Source: Candidatus Helarchaeota archaeon
GTDB taxonomy: Archaea > Asgardarchaeota > Lokiarchaeia > Helarchaeales > HEL-GB-A
Assembly (NCBI GenBank): GCA_013375455.1
Contig: JABXJT010000104.1
Location: 1 to 16,294 of the forward strand
DNA: 16,294 nucleotides
Reading direction: 5' to 3'
The position numbers and the translations under genes are program-made. Under the pieces are notes generated by a model. It made no database searches. It was not told the DNA's origin and saw nothing but the letters and a program-made list of their open reading frames with translations. Shown one piece after another: positions 12,494 through 16,294 of this stretch; the stretch's first letter is position 1; each line of letters opens with the position of its first letter.

Positions 12494-14349
12494 CCAAACT
12501 ACAATCTGAACAGCAATTCGAGGCATATTGTAAAAAAATAATGAAAAATAAAGTTCCCAAAAAGCCAATTATATCTATATCTGGGGGGACTTGTGGCTAC
12601 GCACGCGGAATAATTGAAATTATAGAAGCATTTAAGGACGCAATTAAAGGATATGAAGATGATATTTCGATGAAAGTGACAGGTTGCCACGGTTATTGTG
12701 CAACAGAACCTAATGTGACAATTTTTCCAGAAGAAATATTCTACAAAAATTTAAAACCAGTTGATGCACCAAACATAGTGCAATCTATATTAAATGGTGA
12801 AATATTAGATAGCTTAGTTGTTAGTGAAAATGGAGAAAATTTTAACCATGTGAATGAGATTCCCTTTTACAAGCATCAGATGCGGATACTCTTAAGAGAC
12901 AATCCATCTATAGATCCTACAAGTATAGAAGAATATATGGCAATTGGTGGCTATAAAGCTCTTTCTAAAGCATTAAAAATGGAACCTGATGAGATTATCG
13001 AAAATATAAAGATCTCAGGACTGCGTGGGAGAGGAGGCGCAGGTTTTCCAACAGGCAGAAAATGGGAAATTACAAGAAAGCAAGAAAATGAAGTGAAATA
13101 TATAATTTGTAATGCTGATGAAGGTGATCCAGGCGCATATATGGATAGGAGTTTGCTTGAGGGTAATACACAATTAATTATTGAGGGTATGATAATAGGG
13201 GCCTATGCAATAGGTGCAAGTAAGGGATGGGTTTATGTTCGCGATGAATATCCATTTGCTGTAAAAAGTTTGACCATAAATATTCAAATGGCAAGAGAAA
13301 TAGGCTTACTTGGTAAAAATATACTTGGCTCAGGATTTAACTTTGATTTAGAAATTGTGCGTGGCGTAGGGGCATTTGTCTGCGGTGAAGAAACTGCTCT
13401 TATTCATTCAATTGAGGGGGTACGAGGTATACCTAGTCAGCGACCACCGTATCCAGCTCAAAAAGGGCTTTTTGGCAAACCTACAAATATAAATAATGTA
13501 GAAACATGGGCAAATGTGCCAAGAATTTTTGAGATGGGTGTAGATAGATTTGCAAAAATCGGTACCGAGAGGAGCAAGGGTACAAAAATATTCTCACTTG
13601 TTGGTAAAGTCAAAAACACTGGATTAGTTGAGGTGCCAATGGGTATTTCAATAAAAGAGATAGTTTATGACATTGGTGGTGGTTCCCCCACAGATAAGAA
13701 AATAAAAGCCATACAGACAGGTGGTCCATCTGGTGGATGTATTCCTCTGAAACTTTTTGATTTGCCAATTGATTACGAATCGCTTACGCAGGCAGGTTCT
13801 ATAATGGGTTCGGGTGGTATGATTGTAATGGATGAAAATACCTGTATGGTTGATTTTGCAAGATATTTCACAAATTTTTTACAGAATGAATCATGTGGCA
13901 AATGCACACCATGTAGAGAAGGCACACAGCACATGTTTGGAATATTAACTGATATAATCGAAGGTAAGGCAAACAGTGAGTCAATAGAATTACTTAAAGA
14001 ACTTACCAACGTGATAAAGGATACTTCACTTTGTGGGCTCGGTCAAACTGCGCCAAACCCCGTGCTTACTACAATTAGATATTTCAAGGACGAATACATT
14101 GCACATATGAAAGATAAGAGATGCCCTGCAGGCGCATGTAAGGCATTAATTAAATATACGATAGACGCGGAGAAGTGTACAGGTTGCGGATTATGTAAGA
14201 AAAACTGTCCGGAGGATGCAATAATAGGTGAATCAAAGCAGCCGCACTCAATAGATCAAGATAAATGCATTAAATGTGGGATTTGTCAGGAAATTTGCAA
14301 ATCTGGTTCAGTTATTTGTAAACAAGGAGGTATAAAATGCCAAAAATAA
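12490..14349 (+). CDS. NuoF/HydB-like NADH-binding flavoprotein subunit
   Basis: NADH- and FMN-binding subunit, 619 residues, in the HydB/HndC layout, longer than plain NuoF. An N-terminal thioredoxin-like [2Fe-2S] domain (about 26-110) has Cys35, 66 and 70 (GGTCGYARG and TGCHGYCATEP). The NADH/FMN site is SGLRGRGGAGFPTGRKWE (176-193) and CNADEGDPGAYMDRSLLEG (207-225). FVCGEETALIHSIEG (296-310) and the PTNINNVET loop (331-339) follow. The [4Fe-4S] set is ESCGKCTPCREGT (467-479) with Cys515. The C-terminal ferredoxin domain has CTGCGLCKKNCP (563-574) and CIKCGICQEICK (593-604). Start is a GTG overlapping the previous TGA, with AAGGA upstream. These features match the electron-bifurcating HydB type. 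Bifurcation itself is inference. Confidence 0.92.
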   Translation: MTKLQSEQQFEAYCKKIMKNKVPKKPIISISGGTCGYARGIIEIIEAFKDAIKGYEDDISMKVTGCHGYCATEPNVTIFPEEIFYKNLKPVDAPNIVQSILNGEILDSLVVSENGENFNHVNEIPFYKHQMRILLRDNPSIDPTSIEEYMAIGGYKALSKALKMEPDEIIENIKISGLRGRGGAGFPTGRKWEITRKQENEVKYIICNADEGDPGAYMDRSLLEGNTQLIIEGMIIGAYAIGASKGWVYVRDEYPFAVKSLTINIQMAREIGLLGKNILGSGFNFDLEIVRGVGAFVCGEETALIHSIEGVRGIPSQRPPYPAQKGLFGKPTNINNVETWANVPRIFEMGVDRFAKIGTERSKGTKIFSLVGKVKNTGLVEVPMGISIKEIVYDIGGGSPTDKKIKAIQTGGPSGGCIPLKLFDLPIDYESLTQAGSIMGSGGMIVMDENTCMVDFARYFTNFLQNESCGKCTPCREGTQHMFGILTDIIEGKANSESIELLKELTNVIKDTSLCGLGQTAPNPVLTTIRYFKDEYIAHMKDKRCPAGACKALIKYTIDAEKCTGCGLCKKNCPEDAIIGESKQPHSIDQDKCIKCGICQEICKSGSVICKQGGIKCQK

Positions 14350-15038
14350 AGATTGATGGAATTGAGTTTGATTCCCCAGAGCACTGGACAATACTTGATG
14401 TAGCACAATTCTTGGGGATAAATATACCAACTCTTTGCTATCATGAAGGGCTTTCAAGCTGGGGTGGTTGCCGTTTATGTATTGTTGAGATAGGTGAAGG
14501 TAAAAATACAAAATTAGTGGCTTCTTGTACATATCCTGTCGAGGAAGGACTCACAGTGCGAACTGCGAGTACTAGAGTGGTGAATGCAAGAAAAGTGATA
14601 CTTGAACTCTTGATTGCACAATGTCCAACCTCTAGAGTGTTACAAGATCTTGCAGCGAAGATGGGATTGAAGCGAGTGCAGTTCAAACCTAAATGGGAAG
14701 ATTGTATTTATTGTGGGTTGTGTGTCAGGATGTGTGAGGAGCAGATGATGGCAAAGGCCATTGGATTTATTAATAGAGGCAATAAATTAAAAGTAACCAC
14801 TCCCTTTGATAAAATCTCGGAAGAGTGTCGAAGATGTGGTGCTTGTATGTATATATGTCCAGCATGCACACTAAGATGTGAAGGCCCTAATCCAGAAAGT
14901 GTGCTATGCGGCAGTTGTTATAATGTACTCCAGCCAACGTGTTTGGATCTTAATGATAATTATAATTGTTGGATGGGATTAAAAGGTGAATGTGGAACAT
15001 GTGTAAAAGAAGAAATTGAAGAAAAAAAGGAGATATGA
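14337..15038 (+). CDS. NuoG N-terminal-like ferredoxin subunit with Cys-rich tail
   Basis: A 233-residue electron-carrier subunit equivalent to the first part of NuoG or HydA/HndD. The [2Fe-2S] plant-ferredoxin domain uses Cys34, 45, 48 and 64 (CYHEGLSSWGGCRLC and CTYP). The His/Cys cluster found in NuoG is absent: LLIAQCPTSRVLQDLA stands where it would be. Two [4Fe-4S] sets follow, CIYCGLCVRMC (123-133) and CRRCGACMYICPAC (164-177). It then ends with no hydrogenase or molybdopterin domain. The last 50 residues carry seven more Cys (181, 191, 194, 202, 211, 219, 222), possibly another metal site. The start ATG has a perfect AAGGAGGT five bases before it and overlaps the NuoF-like gene by 13 bases. 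Likely carries electrons from the NuoF-like subunit to the glutamate-synthase-like partner. Confidence 0.88.
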   Translation: MPKIKIDGIEFDSPEHWTILDVAQFLGINIPTLCYHEGLSSWGGCRLCIVEIGEGKNTKLVASCTYPVEEGLTVRTASTRVVNARKVILELLIAQCPTSRVLQDLAAKMGLKRVQFKPKWEDCIYCGLCVRMCEEQMMAKAIGFINRGNKLKVTTPFDKISEECRRCGACMYICPACTLRCEGPNPESVLCGSCYNVLQPTCLDLNDNYNCWMGLKGECGTCVKEEIEEKKEI

Positions 15039-15041
15039 AAT

Positions 15042-16294
15042 ATGGTATTTGGAAAAATAAACGCATCAGCTGCGACTTTATCAAAAAATAGAACTGAAGA
15101 TTCGATTGTGCCTTCAAGCGGAATGTGCGTTACCTGTGTAGATGGCTGTATCGGTATGTGCGAAATTGGAAAGTCGGCTTATAGGGGTTCAGAAATGATC
15201 TACCCAAGGCCATTTGGAATAATCACAACCTCAGGTGAGAAGAATTATCCCATAAATTTATCGCATTTTACAATACTTGGCAGTTGTAGAGGTGCACATG
15301 GCATTGAACCAGATTCAGATAAAGCTCTATTCACAAATGTGAATGTAGAAAAAGAAATAGGGCATGATAAAGGGATAAAATTAAAAATTCCTATTATTAT
15401 TCCGGGACTTGGCTCAACAGCTGTAGCGAAAAATAACTGGGATGGACTTGCCATTGGAGCTGCACTTTCCGGAACAATAGTTACAATTGGTGAAAATGTA
15501 TGCGGTATGGACCCTCACTCGGAGATAAAAAACGGCAAGGTTGTTTATTCTGAAGATCTTGAGAATAGAGTTAGACTTTACAATGAGTGGCAGCAAGACG
15601 GTTATGGAGCCATTGTAGTCCAAGCAAATGTTGAGGATACAAGGCTCGGTGTGCATGAATATGCATTAGAGAAATTAGGTGTTGAGATAGTGGAACTTAA
15701 ATGGGGGCAGGGTGCAAAAGATATTGGCGGGGAAGTAAAGTTAAAGACTTTAGAACACGCCCAGAGAATGAAGAATAGAGGCTATATTGTACTACCAGAT
15801 CCCAAAGACCCCACTATCATAAAGGCATTTAAGAACCAAGTTTTCGATGAATTTGAACGCCATTCAAGGTTGGGTATGGTAACAGAGGAAAGTTTCTATA
15901 AAAGGGTAGAAGAATTAAGGGATGCGGGTGCAAAGTACGTATTCTTGAAGACAGGTGCATATAGACCTAAAGATTTGGCTCTTACAGTAAAATGCGCATC
16001 TGAAGCAAAAATTGATTTGCTGACAGTAGATGCAGCAGGTGGCGGAACAGGTATGAGTCCATGGAGAATGATGAATGAATGGGGTGTGCCTCGCATTGAA
16101 CTCTGGACGCTCCTATATCAATATCTTGATAAGTTAGTGAAGAAAGGCAAATATATTCCTGATGTGGCAATCGCTAGTGGAATTACAATGGAAGATCAGA
16201 TATTCAAAGGTTTAGCATTGGGAGCACCTTATTTTAAAATTGTCGGCATGGCAAGGGCACCACTTGCAGCAGTAATGGTAGGTAAAACTATAGG
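15042..16294 (+). CDS. FMN-binding glutamate-synthase-family protein, 3'-truncated by window edge
   Basis: The frame opens at an ATG with AAGGAG (15027-15032) nine bases upstream, three bases after the previous stop, and stays open to the last base (417 codons seen). The N-terminus has a Cys motif SGMCVTCVDGCIGMCEIG (Cys29, 32, 36, 40), which could hold an iron-sulfur cluster. The body is the GltS/GltB FMN TIM barrel: IPIIIPGLGSTAV, VELKWGQGAKD, then DAAGGGTGMSPWRMMNEWG (about 330-348), the FMN-binding signature, and IASGITMEDQIFKGLALGA near the window end. The GltS [3Fe-4S] Cys would follow and cannot be checked. There is no N-terminal glutaminase domain, as in archaeal-type and stand-alone GltS-like proteins. 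It may form glutamate or reduce another substrate. Being the operon's fourth gene, it is the likely electron acceptor of the NADH module. Confidence 0.88.
   Translation, partial: MVFGKINASAATLSKNRTEDSIVPSSGMCVTCVDGCIGMCEIGKSAYRGSEMIYPRPFGIITTSGEKNYPINLSHFTILGSCRGAHGIEPDSDKALFTNVNVEKEIGHDKGIKLKIPIIIPGLGSTAVAKNNWDGLAIGAALSGTIVTIGENVCGMDPHSEIKNGKVVYSEDLENRVRLYNEWQQDGYGAIVVQANVEDTRLGVHEYALEKLGVEIVELKWGQGAKDIGGEVKLKTLEHAQRMKNRGYIVLPDPKDPTIIKAFKNQVFDEFERHSRLGMVTEESFYKRVEELRDAGAKYVFLKTGAYRPKDLALTVKCASEAKIDLLTVDAAGGGTGMSPWRMMNEWGVPRIELWTLLYQYLDKLVKKGKYIPDVAIASGITMEDQIFKGLALGAPYFKIVGMARAPLAAVMVGKTI

Overview
The window reads as archaeal DNA, A+T-rich. Supporting signs are archaeal-type TATA elements (TTTAAATA, TATAAAAAG) upstream of several genes, a typical archaeal VapBC pair, a tandem AbrB protein, a histone-fold protein and a class I glutamine synthetase. 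The mix of genes (AbrB repeats, membrane-anchored methyltransferases, AMP-forming acyl-CoA synthetase, amidohydrolase with a poly-ferredoxin, an NADH-linked flavoenzyme cluster) would suit an anaerobic archaeon, possibly of the Asgard/Lokiarchaeia kind. That placement is inference: no rRNA or tRNA gene is present to fix it.

Layout. 1-708 is the 3' part of an alpha/beta hydrolase (+). 959-1603 is a vapBC toxin-antitoxin pair (-). 1720-3759 is a long acyl-CoA synthetase with a large internal insertion (-). Divergent from it, 3946-5825 is a tight operon (+): tandem AbrB regulator, a 42-residue protein, an ICMT/PEMT-like membrane methyltransferase and a membrane-anchored SAM methyltransferase. 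It ends back to back with a (-) operon, 7941 down to 5826: metal-dependent amidohydrolase, then a winged-helix/poly-Cys/2x[4Fe-4S] protein. A histone-fold gene lies at 8079-8384 (-). A 600-base regulatory region full of dyads and repeats leads to glnA (9021-10379, +). Then comes a low-quality, very A+T-rich stretch (10380-12031). It holds a possible gene remnant and a LAGLIDADG homing endonuclease gene broken by one in-frame TAA.

From 12032 to the right edge is an overlapping operon: NuoE/HydC-like, NuoF/HydB-like, a NuoG N-terminal-like ferredoxin subunit, and an FMN-binding glutamate-synthase-family protein that runs off the window. The first three have the cofactor-site set of the NADH-oxidising core of HydABC-type enzymes. 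The catalytic partner here is a glutamate-synthase-like flavoprotein instead of a hydrogenase. Its codon use (AGA, ATA) differs from glnA, which suggests a separate origin. It is the most interesting system in the window. It may feed NAD(P)H or ferredoxin electrons into glutamate formation, with the nearby GS supplying glutamine, but no glutaminase domain or neighbour is visible, so the substrate is open.

Two genes (the PIN toxin and the NuoE-like subunit) lack an ATG/GTG/TTG start where homology demands one and have ATT/ATC and ATA there.
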